Source of the DNA: Acanthornis magna
Taxonomy: Eukaryota > Chordata > Aves > Passeriformes > Acanthizidae
Length of the DNA: 64,000 nt
NCBI GenBank assembly: GCA_036785705.1
Contig: JAWUZG010000357.1
Coordinates: 372,001-436,000 of the forward strand
Direction: 5' to 3'
Shown here piece by piece: positions 47,301-59,300 of this stretch (positions are counted from its first letter, which is position 1; each line of letters starts with the position of its first letter). Under the pieces are notes generated by a model. The model ran no database searches, was not told where the DNA came from, and saw only the letters and a list, made by a program, of their open reading frames with translations. A program made the position numbers and the translations under genes.

Positions 47301-50300
47301 AAGCTCACCAGCTGCAGCTCGTAGTCCTGATGAGGAGAGAGTGATCAGAGCTCTGCCATGCCCTGTGAGCCCCCTCGCCACAGTGCTGCCTCCCCCGTCC
47401 CCCCACCAGCCCCAGCCCCCAGGCAGTGGGCACACCTTGATGGCATCGATGTACTGCTTGGCATAGCGCTGGCACTCCTCCACCTTCTCCTTGTGCTGCT
47501 CACACTCCTCCAGCAGTTTCTGGGGAGACACATGGGGTTGAGTCCAGGCACCCCACGGCCACCCGAGAGCACAGCTCACCCCACCACGGCCAGGGATGGC
47601 CAAGAGCACCGCTTGCCCTGCCACGGCTGGGAATGGCCAGGAGCACCCCTCACCCTGTTGTAGCCAAAAATGGCCAGGAGCACCCCCCATCCCAGTGGGG
47701 ATGACTGAGAGCACCCACCACGTGCCACGACCAGGGGCGGTCCCCCATTCTGCTGCGGCCACCCAAGAGCAACGCTCAACCTGCCATGGCTGGAGATAGT
47801 TGAGCACTCCCCTCCCTCTGCCACAGAGACAGATGGGCAGGGGCACCCTGCACTCTGCTGGGAATGGCCAGGTGAAACCCTTGCCCTGCCATGGCCAGTG
47901 ACAGCTGAGAGCACCCCTTGTCCTGCTGGGGATGGCCGGGAGCACGGCTTGCCCACTGGGGATGGCCAGGAGCACCCCTTGCCCCATTGGGAATGGCTGT
48001 GCACACCCCTTGTCCTGCTGGGGAGGGCCAGGAGCACCCCTTGCAGCATTGGGGATGGCCAGGCACACCCCTCACCCTGCTGGGGAGGGCCAGGACCACC
48101 CCTCGCCCCATTGGAGATGGCTGGGGGCACCCTTTGTCCTGCTGGGGATGGCTGGGCACACCTGTCATCCTGCTGAGGATGGCTGGGAGCACCCCTTGCC
48201 CCATTGGGGATGGCTGGGAGCACCCCCTGCCCCATTGGAGATGGCTGGGAGCACCCTTCACTCTGCTGGGGATGGCCAGGAGCACCCCTCATCCTGCTGA
48301 GGATGGCTGGGAGCACCCCTTGCTCCATTGTGGATGGCCGGGAGCACCCCCTGCCCCATTGGGGATGGCTGGGAGCACCCCTTGCCCCATTTGGGATGGC
48401 TGCGCACACATCGCCCCTGCTGGGGATGGCTGGGCACACCCCTCACCCTGCTGGGGATGGATGGAAGCACTCCTCACTCCATTGGGGATAGCTGGGAGCA
48501 CCCCTTGCCCCATTGGGGATGGCAGGGAGCACCCCTTGCCTGGCTGTAGATGGCCAGGAGCACCCCTTGCCCCATTGGGGATGGCCAGAAGCACCCCTTG
48601 CAGCATTGGGGATGGCTGGGAGCACCCCTTGCCCCATTGGGGATGGCAGGGAGCACCCCTTGCCTGGCTGTAGATGGCCAGGAGCACCCCTTGCCCCATT
48701 GGGGATGGCTGGGAGCACCCCTTGCCCCATTGGGGATGGCCAGGAGCACCCCTCGCCCCACAGCTGGCACTACCTTCTCCTGCAGCAGCTGCTCGCGCAC
48801 GGCCTGGCTGTCGGTGATGGGCACGGCCTGGATGGCCTCCTGGCGCTGCCGGGCGTCGTGGATCCACTGGCGCAGCGCGTCGCAGCTCTGCCGGTAGTAG
48901 CGCAGCTGGCGGCCCAGCTGGTCCAGCTCACGCTGCCGCAGGTCAGCCTGGCCCAGCACTGCCTGCCAGCGCTCCAGCAGCTGCTGCACCCGCTCCCGGT
49001 ACCGCTCCAGGTCCACGTCCCGCTCGCTGTGGCCGCGGACCATCCGCTCGTTGACGTCCTTGGCCTTGCCAAGGTCGGTCTCCAGTGTGCTGAAGAAGGG
49101 CTGGTGCCCCTCAGCCTGTGCCCGCAGCCGCTGTGACAAATGGGTACTGGTCAGGGCCAGCCACAGTGTCCCCAACCACACCCTGCCTCCCCTCGGCACC
49201 CCCAGAGCCCCCGGTACCTTCAGCTCGGCCTTGCTGGCCTCCAGCTCAGCCAGGTCAGCCGGCACTGCCTGCACGTCCTTCAACTGCTCCTCGTACTTGC
49301 GGAGCAGCTCCTCAGCCCCCTGCGTGCTCCGGATCACCAGCCCGATGGTCTTCAACCTGTGGCAGAGGGACAGAGTCAGCCGGGAGTGGGATGGGAGCGG
49401 GACAGCCTCAGCCGGGAGTGGGATGGGAGCGGGACAGCCTCAGCCGGGAGTGGGATGGGAATGGGATGGGAGCAGGATGGATGAGCCGGGATCAAGATGG
49501 GAGCAGGACAGCCTCAGCTGAGAGTGGGATGGGAATTGGACAGGAGCAGGATGGATGAGCCGGGATCAGGATGGGAGTGGGACAGCTCAGCCAGAGCAGC
49601 ACCACAGAGCCAGAAGGCAAGAAAAAGGAAAAAAGGGGAAGAGAGAAAAAAAAAAGGAAGAAGGGAAGAGGGAAGGAAAAGAAAGGGAAGGGCAGACTGG
49701 CTCTCCCCAGATTCCCTGCAGTCTCCCAGCTGCCCAGGCTCATTCCCAGCCCGGGGGCAAGGGCTCACTCACTTCTCCAGGTAGATGCTGGACAGGCTGT
49801 ACACCTGCTCCATCTTCCGCAGGGTGACCTCCAGCTCGGAGCGCAGCACAGGGGCTGAGCCCGCCTGCTCCGGCTGCGCCAGCACCTGCTCTGTCTTCTC
49901 GCTGACCTTGGCCAGGTTCTTCTGGATGCCCTCCAGCTCCAGGTGGGTTTGCTGCGGGGAAGGAATCCCTCAGTCCCTGCTGGCTGCAGGTCAGGGCCAA
50001 CCCCCGAGCGAATCCTCCCCCAGCCCCCTTGGACCCGAGGAGGAGCGGAGCAGAAGGGTCTGCAGCCCATCGGTGCAGGTGGACAGGGGAGGTTTAGGAG
50101 GGATATTGGGAAAATTCCTCCTGGAAAGTGCTGTCCAGCCCAGGCACAGCTGCCCAGGGCAGGGGTGGAGCGCCATCCCTGAGGAGATTTAACAGCCATG
50201 TGGATGTGGCACTTGGGGACATGGTCAGGGGTGGGGGACCGGGTGGGCTCGATGGGCTCTGAGGGCTTTTCCAACCCAAAGTGCTCCCCCAGGCCCATCC

Positions 50301-53300
50301 TGGCTTTGAGGTCCCCATCTGCATGCACCACACGTCACACGTGTCACACACGTGTCACACACGTCACACACGTGTCACACACCTGCTGCTCGGCCTGGCG
50401 CTGGGCGCACTCGCGCAGGGGGTCGGCCTCGAGGGGCAGGCGCAGGCGGTGCACGGTGCGGCTCTCGCAGCTCTCCAGCTGCAGCCGGATGTCCTTCAGC
50501 TGCGAGATGTAGCTCTTGCACAGAGATTCATCTTGCTCTCCTGCGGGGACAGGGGGACGGCTCAGTGCCCTGGGACACCACGGGGACCCGCAGTGACATC
50601 AGGATAGCTCAGCACCCTGGGGACACCCTGGGGACACGGCGGGGACACCCACCTTTCTCCTGGCTGCGCAGCAGCAGCTCATATTTGTGAGTGCAGGCGT
50701 TGTAGTCGCGCTCCACCTGCAGCCGGTCATCGGGCTGGAAGCTCTGGGAGTCCTGGCTGTCCCGCAGGAACTCCTGGTAGTGGCTCTCCAGGCTGCGCAG
50801 GACCTGCCGCACCTCCTCGGCCGGCAGCGTGCGGAACTGGGGGGACACAGCCGTGTCAGCCCCTGCTGGGACCCCCGGGACCGCTGTGCCAAGCTGGGAC
50901 CCCCGGGGACTCACCGTGATGTGCGTCCAGGACTGGATCTGCTGGATGTCCCGGATCAGGTACTGCCAGGCGCGGAGGCTGCGCAGGTCCTGGTGCAGCT
51001 GCTGCCACAGCCCCAGCAGCTGCTGGTGGGTGGTCTCCAGCCTGCGGGGATGTGGTGTCAGAGGGGGGACATGGGGGAGCCTGGGGGGACGCGGGCGCAG
51101 GGTCACTGTCCCCACCTGTGCACGGCATCCAGAGCCTCCTTGTTGGGAGGTGGCAGAAGGAAGCAGACGGAGGGGACGATGGCCTCGCTGCCAGCGGCGC
51201 TCAGCACCCGCCACTGCTGCGGCTGCGCGTGGTTCACCAGGGCACAGGTGTCGTTCTTGTGCACCGTCACCTGTGGGGCAGGGGGTCAGGGTGGGGCGGG
51301 TCACCTGTGTCCCCCTGTGCCTCTCCCATATTCCCCAGTGTCCCCACATATTCCCCTATGGGGCTGGCGTGGTCTCAGACTGGGTTGGGGGGCCCCTTGT
51401 GTCCCCCGCTGTGTCCCCTCGTGGGGCTGGGGCAGCATGAGAGCAGGCTGGGGGGTCCCCCATATCTCTCCATGTCCACCAGGGTGGTGTCAGCCCCTCC
51501 TGTGTCCCCTCACAGGGCTGGGGCAGCATGAGAGCAGGCTGGGGGGTCCCCCATGTCTCTCCATGTCCACCAGGGTGGTGACAGCCCCTCCTGTGTCCCC
51601 TCATAGGGCTGGGGCAGCATGAGAGCAGGCTGGGGGGTCCCCCATGTCTCTCCATGTCCACCAGGGTGGTGCCAGCCCCTCCTGTGTCCCCCCACAGGGC
51701 TGGGGCAGATCAGACTGGGGTGCTGCACCCACCACGTCCCCCACACTGCCCCACATGCCCCCACGCTCTCCCCAGAGGAACCAACCCTAATCCAACCCTC
51801 GCGTCCCCCCTCACCTCCATTTGCTTGTAGTCGCAGACGGCCTGGATGGGGGGGCGGCCCTGCAGGGGCGTCGAGGGGCTGCGCGGCTTCAGCTGCACGA
51901 TGGTCCTGGCGCGGCGGGAGAGACCCCCCAGCTGCGCCCCCAACTCCGCCAGCTGCTCCTTCTGCTCCTGTGGGGGCAGGTTTGGAGCACCTCAGGATTT
52001 GGGGTGTCCCACGGTGTTGAGGGGAATCAGAATTTTAGGGAGATTCCATGCTTTTTGAGAGAACTCAGAAATATCAGAAGGTCCCAAAGAAGGTTTTGGG
52101 AGCTCTTGGGATTCTGAGGGGGGTTCCAGGAGTTTTGGGAGGGGTCAGGAATATGAAGCGGGGGGGTCACCCCAGTCTGTTAGGGCAATGGACATGTCAG
52201 GGTCACCCCAGGGGCTGCAGTGGGGGTGGCACCCCAGCACTGTGCAGCTGGACACCCCAGGGGTGCTGTGGGACTCTCATTTTGGGGGTCATCATGGGGG
52301 CTGCAGGGGGGTGTCACCTCAGAGTTGCCACGGGAGCAGAGGTGGGGTCACCCTGGGGTTGCCACGGGGCTGGGGTCACCCTTGAGGTGTCACCCTGAGG
52401 ATCTTGGGGAGCTCCACTTGGGCAGTCCCCCTGGGGTCCCATTTGCCCTCGCTGCAAGGTCATGCAGCAGGGTCACCCCGGGGATCTTGAGAGGGTGACC
52501 CTGGTAAGAACCCCCTGGGGTCTGCGGGTCACTCTGGGGGTCCCCCGGGGGTCTCGGGGGTGCCCTCACCGCAAGGTCCTGCAGCAGATCCTCAAGGCGC
52601 GTGGCCGTGGTGCCGCGGTCGCAGCTGAACTTGCGCCGCATCGTCTCCTCTGTCTTCCGCAGCAGCTCCTCAGCCTCCCGCACCTCAGCAAAGAACTGGG
52701 GGGCCAGGGGTCAGCACTGGGGTCACACCCTCCCTCCCTCCCACCCTCCAGCCCCTCCCTGGCACCCCCCATACCTGGAAGTAGTTGGTGTTCTCCTTCA
52801 GGTGGGTCTCGATGCAGCAGCAGAGCTGGAGCATCCAGCTCCACTGGGTCTGCAGCGCTGCCAGGAACGCCTGGGGGGAACAGGGGGGACACCAGGGCTG
52901 GCACCGAGTGCACCCGCACCAGTACAGGTGCCCACACCTGCACACTCACCTGTACCTGCACCCACACCAGTGACTCCCAGTGCCCACTGCACCCCACACT
53001 GCTGACCCCCAGTGCCCAGACCCTCCTGAACCCCCTCCCCAACCCACCAGGGCCCCAAGGTGCCCCCCAGATTCTCCCAATCCCTTCAGGTCCCCCAAGG
53101 TCACTGAGACTCCCAGGCCCCCTCCAGATTCCCCGCACCCTCCCAGATCCCCTCGTGCCCCACCACTTGCCCCCAGCCCCACACCGACCCCCAGCATCTG
53201 TGCCCTGCAGAACAGCTGCTCCCACGAAGCCTCCCCATGCCCCCCACCCTCTCACACTCCCCCCAGCCCCGAGCCCACCTCCCACACCCCGGGGTGCTCC

Positions 53301-56300
53301 TCATGCGGTAGCCCCCACAAAGCCCCCCCGTGGCCCTCCCCATTATCCCCCCGTGCTCCCCACCTCCAGCGTCTGCGCCCCAGGGTGCTCCTCACGCAGC
53401 AGCCGCTCCCCCGAGGTCCGCAGCTCCTGGATCCGCCGCTCCCGCAGCTCCAGCTCCCGCATCAGCGCCTGGGGCAGGGGCAGGGCTCACACACGTGTGC
53501 ACAGGCAGGTGTGTGTGTGTGTGCACACAGCTGAGGACGCGTGTGCACGGCTCTGTTTGTATGTGTACGGCTGGGGCTGTGCGTGCAAGGGGCACTCGGA
53601 AGGGTTGTGGAGGTTCTGGGTGTGGGGGGACACAGGGGCTCAGTGCTGCAGAGCAGGGAGGGAATCACGTGGCACAGCCGTGTGCATGTCCATGTGTGGG
53701 GATGGCACACGAGTGTGTGTGTGTCTGCGTGCGTGTGTGGGTCTGTGTGGGTGTCGGTGTGCAGCAGGTGTCCTCTGTGTGCATGTGTGCATGTCTGTGT
53801 CTAGGGATGGCACACGTGTTTCTGTGCAGGGATGGCACATGTGTGTGCCTGTGTCTGTGTCTGGGAGTGGCACACGTGTGTCCGTGCAGGGATGGCACAT
53901 GTGTGTGTGTCTGGGGATGGGACATGTATGTGTGTCTGTGTCCATGTCTGCAGGAATGGCACACGTGTGTATGTGCAGAGATAGCACACGTGTGTGTCTG
54001 TGTCCATGTCTGTGTCCAGGGATGGCACACGTGTGTCTGTGCAGGGATGACACACATGTGTGTGTCTGTGTGCATGTCTGTGTCTAGGGATGGCACATGT
54101 GTCTGTGTCCATGTCTGTGCAGGGACAGAACACGTGTGTGTCTGTGCAGGGATGGCACATGTGTGTGTGCCTGTGTCCATGTCTGTGTCTGGAGATGGCA
54201 CACATGTGTGTGTCTGTGCAGGGATGGCACACATGTGTGCGTCTGTGTGTGTGTCTGTGTCTAGGGATGGCACATGTGAGTGTCTGTCTGTGTAGAGATG
54301 GCACGTGTGTGTGTGTGTGTGTCCATGCGTGTGCGGGGATGGCACACATGTGTGTCTCGGGATGGCACATGTCTGTGTGTCTGTGTCCATGTCTGTGTCC
54401 ATGTCTGTGCACGGATGGCACATGTGTGTGTGTCCACATGCAGCAGGTGTCCTCCATGTGTGTCTGCCCACATGCATGTCCATGTCATGGTTGTGCCCAT
54501 CTCTGAGTCCATGTCCACAACCATCCCAGCATCGATGTCCGTGCCCATGCCCATGTCCATGTCCATGCACATCACAGTGCCCATGCCGTGTCTATGCCCA
54601 TCCCTGTGTCCATGTCCATGTCCATCCCTGTGTCCATGTCCATACCTATCCCCCTGTCCCTGCCCGTCCATGTCCATGCACATCACGGTGCCCATGTCGT
54701 GTCCATGTCCATCCCTGTGTCCATGTCCCTACCTATCCCGCTGTCCCTGCCCGTCCGTGTCCGTGCACATCATGGTGCCCATGTCGTGTCCATGCCCATC
54801 ACAGTGCCCATGTCATGTCCATCCCTGTGTCCATGTCCATACCATCATCATGCCCATCCCCATGTCCACGCCCACACGTCACCCGCCGTGCCCGTACCGA
54901 GTAACTCTCCTTCTTGGCAGCCATGGCGGGGTTGTTGTGGCTCCAGTCGAAGGCCACCTCCTCCTCCTCGCGCTCGCTCAGCCACAGCAGCTCCTTGGTG
55001 GCGGCGCTGACGAAGCCATGGAGACTCTCCAGGTGCCGCAGCCGCGACTTGGAGGAGTTCTGGGGAGGCACAGGGTGGGGTTTGCAGCTGTGTCCTTGCC
55101 CTGCATGGCCACACCCATACCCTCATCCCCACAGGGCTGCCCTCTGTCCCACTCATCCTCCTCCCCACTTCCCCCGCCATGTCCTGCACCCTCCTGCCTG
55201 CACATCTCCCCCATCGTCCTCCCCACAGCCCTCACACATGACCCCCCGACCACCATTGTCCCCCCTCCTCTCACACTCTCCTCCAGCAGGTCTCTCCCAT
55301 GTCACACCCCCCCCAATATGTCCCCCCATCTCACACCCCACCAGCAGGGCCCCCTCATGTCACACACCCCCTCCCCATCAGGTCCCCTCATGTCTGTCCC
55401 CCATGACCCCCCAAGCCACACGTCCCCAGCGGATCCCCCCATGTGTGCCCCCCATTTCCCCTCACCAGCAGCTTGGCATACTGCAGCTCCAGCTTGCCCA
55501 GGCACTCTCGGTACGCGCCGCGGGGGCCGGGGGCCAGCTGGGTCTGGGGGAGACACGCCATCAGTCCCAGGGCTCCCCTCGGGACAGCAGCACCCCAGCT
55601 GCCCCCCTGCCCCCCACAAGAGGAGTGACAGTGGGGACTCACGTGGGGAGGGCAGTGGAGAGGCCAGATGAAGGGTGAGGCACCCCGGCTGCAGGAGCCA
55701 GGGGATGCCCTCGGGGCATGGTGCCCCCCACCCTCACAGGGCACCATGGGCCCCCAGAGCAAGGGCACCACTGGGGGCTGAGGGCTTTAGGGCTGCTCTC
55801 CCCAAATCCCTGCCACAGCAGCCTGGCACAGCCCTCAAGGACACCCAGGAGCAGAGGTGGGTGAGCCTTGGGGCCTCGGGGACCCCCTGGAGCAGAAAGA
55901 GGGGCAGCCATGGTGCTTCAGGGACCCCGAGCCCCATGGGAAATGCTCAGGAGCAGGGAAGGTGACAGCACCAGGGGGACCCCTGGAAGCAGAGCAGGAA
56001 CAGCCCCAGAGGATCCCCAGGACCTGGGGACCCCAGCACCCTGCAGGGTCTCACCTCGTCACCCCCAGGACCTGGGGATCCCCAGCACCCAGGGCTCTCA
56101 CCTCATCAGCCCGTGCCCGCTCCACCTTGGCGCGGAAATCCTCGATGGCGCGGTGCAGCCCGCGGTGGGCGCCCAGGTGTGTCTCCACTGTGGGCAGGTC
56201 CGCGCCCCACTCGGCCGTGGCCACGCGCCTCTGGTTCTCCTCCACCCAGGCCAGCAGCTCCTGCAGGTACCGCAGCGGGGCCTCATCTGGCTCTGGCCGC

Positions 56301-59300
56301 CGCTGCCCCGATGTCACGGACACGGCTGTCACTGCTGTCACCGGCGCCCCCGACTTGAGCCGCAGGTTGTACTCGGTGCGGATGGACACCAGGCGCTCGT
56401 GCAGGCGGTACACGCTGCGGGGGGGAGGGGAGGAAGTGTCAGTGGGGGGCACAGGGGGCATGGGGGACTTTGGGGTCATGAGGAGCTTTGGGGTGTACAG
56501 GGGTTGCAAGGGGGTACAGTCAACATGGGGAGTTTTGGGGGCACGGGGGGCTTTAGGGTGTACAGGAGTCACTGGGTGGGTATGGGGACATGGGAGGCTT
56601 TGGGGCCATGAGAAGCTTTGGGGTCCCAGAGGGGTACAGGGGACATAGAGGTCACAGGGGGCTTTTGGGGGTGCAAGGGCCACAGAGGGTGGGGAGACTT
56701 TGAGGGGTGCAGGGGATGTGGGGGACATGGCGGTCACAGAAGGCTTTGCAGGGCTTTGGGGGGCACAGAACACATGGGGGTGGTTGGGGCATGGGGGACG
56801 GGGGGGCACGGGCAGCATGGAGGACCAGGGGACATGGGGGACACAGGAGATATGAAGGGCTGTGGGGGGCACAGGGGGCGGGAAGGACATGGGGGGCACA
56901 GGAGATATGAAGGGTTTTGGGGGCACAGGGGGCAGGAAGGACAAGGGGGACACGGGGGATATGGAGGGCTCTGGGGGCACAGGGGGCGGGAAGGACAAGG
57001 GGGACATGGGGGATATGGAGGGCTCTGGGAGCACAGGGCTATGGGGACAAGCCGTGGGGACCCCCCCAAACTGCCCGTACCGGCGGTACATCTGCTCGCC
57101 CTGGGGGTGCCGTCCGTCCTTGAGGGTCTGGACATCATTGAAGAGCACCCGGATCATGGAGTCCGCCTTGTCCAGGTCCCGCTCCACCTCTGCCGCCTTC
57201 TGTGGAGGCTTCCCCGCTGCCAGCAGACGCACGTCCTGCAGGGGGAGAGACCGTAGTGTCACCGCCAGGGGCATGGCTGGGGTTGGGGTCCCCGTGGGGG
57301 TCCCACCAGGCCCTCCCACCCCAGTGCTGCCTGCACTCACCGTCTGCAGCAGAGCATCTGCCTGGTTCAGCTGCTCCTCACAGAGCCCTGATTCCATCTG
57401 TAGCTTGGTGACCACACGTTGCAGCCGCTCCAGCCTGTGGGGACACGGGGGGACATGGAGGGACACGGTCAGCACAGGTCAGATCCTGCCCGGGGGGCAC
57501 CTGTCCCAGCCATGCATGGTGTGGGTCTTGTCCCATGCTGCATCCTGTTCCCTGTCCCGTTCTCCATCTCCCCCGATCTCCGTCTTGCCGTCTCTCCTCA
57601 TCCCACTTCCAATCCCAATCTCAATCCCAATCCCCCATATCCCATCCCATTCCACTCCCCACCCTGCCCCTCATCCCATCCCACTCCCTCCCATCCCCAT
57701 CCAAACATCCATCCCGCTCCCCACCCCACTTGCCATCCCCATCCCCACCGCCCCCGATCCTGCCCCCATCCCTCTCCTGCCGTGCTGAGCCGTGCCGTGC
57801 CGCGCTCGAGGCCGGCGGCCGCAGAGGTTTCCCAGCAGGAGCGGTGACTCACAGCCCTGTGGTTCCCCCTCGGGGGGGCCGGGACACCCCACCCCGGCCC
57901 AGCCCCGTGGTTTGGCAGCGGCAGGGGGGTGTGGGTGCCAGCGCGGCCCTGCCCGGCCCCCCTCACTCGCCTCTCGAACTCTGCCCGCAGCAGCTTCTCC
58001 CGCTCCAGCACAGCCACGTGCAGCCGCCCCCACTCCTTCTCCACGTCCAGTGGGTGGTAGCCGGGGGGCACCTTCAGCTGTCCCGACTGCACCGCGCCCT
58101 GCACACCCCAAATGTCACACACCGCCTGCCGGGGACTGCCGCAGGATCCCCGGCACGACGGGACCCCCAGCACCCTGGGGCCATCACCCCCTTGGGACCC
58201 ACCCCACACTCCCCAAGACCCCTGACACCCTGAGACCCACAGCCCCCAGGACCATCATCCTCTTGGGACACACCCAGAGCCCCCCGAGGCTATCATCCCC
58301 CAGGACTATCATCGCCTTGGGACACATCCCCAGCTTCTCGAGATCCCTGGCTACTCAGCACCCCTAACCCTCAGGACCCGAGACCCCCAGGATTTCCACC
58401 CCGGGGTCTCCCCCTCAGGCCCCCCACCCCTTGGGATCCCAAACACCCAGGACCGTCACCCCTCAGGACCTCCAAGCCCCGCCCAGGACTTGGCGTGCTA
58501 CCTCCAGCGCCTGGAAGATGGCTTTGGAGCGGTTCTTGTCGGCCTCCCGAGCCGGCAGCTCCGTCTCCTTGAACTTGAGGAACTGGTGCCACAGGATCTG
58601 CCGGGGGGGGCAGCAGCTGAGCGGGGACCCCCAGCTGCTGCTGCCCCCTCCTCAAGCATCCGCCCTTTCACCCCCCTCTTCAATTTTCCGTGTGTGCAGA
58701 GCCGCGGGAAGGAAGTGGCCGTGCCGGGCTTTGCCAGCGGTGACTCACGGCAGAGCCAGGGAGGGTGAGTCAGAGCGGCCCCCCCTTCGTGGGGCACCCG
58801 GCTCTGTCACGGCTCCGAGTCCCCAAACCCTGCAGACCCCCAGACTGGCACAGTGGGGGCTCAGCACCACAGCCACGCCCAGGTCTCCCGGTGATCTGTG
58901 GCACGGCACAGCTGGCCGTGTGCTGCCATGGGTGCTGCCACACTGGACATGAGCCACCCACGGTGGGGCCACTGGCCAGCTGGGACCCCTCACCGGGCAT
59001 GAGCGACCCATGGTGGGCCACCGGCCAGCTGGGACCCTGCCACACACTGCCCCAGCTACCAGTGGCTCCAGGGTTGGTCATCCCTGTGGCAGCACCGTCC
59101 CTGTCCTGGTCTCTGTGTCCATCCCCAGGCCCGTGCCAGGATGGCAGCACCGTCCCTGTGTCTGTGTCCATCCCCCTGCCCGTGCCAGGATGGCAGCACC
59201 GTTCCTGTCCCGGTCTCTGTGTCCATCCCCAGGCCCGTGCCAGGATGGCAGCACCGTCCCTGTGTCTGTGTCCATCCCCCTGCCCGTGCCAGGATGGCAG

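Noticed and set aside
47555..48768. CRISPR-like regular array
   Set aside because: The 31-bp units are directly tandem without unique spacers and lie in an animal intron. It is a minisatellite.
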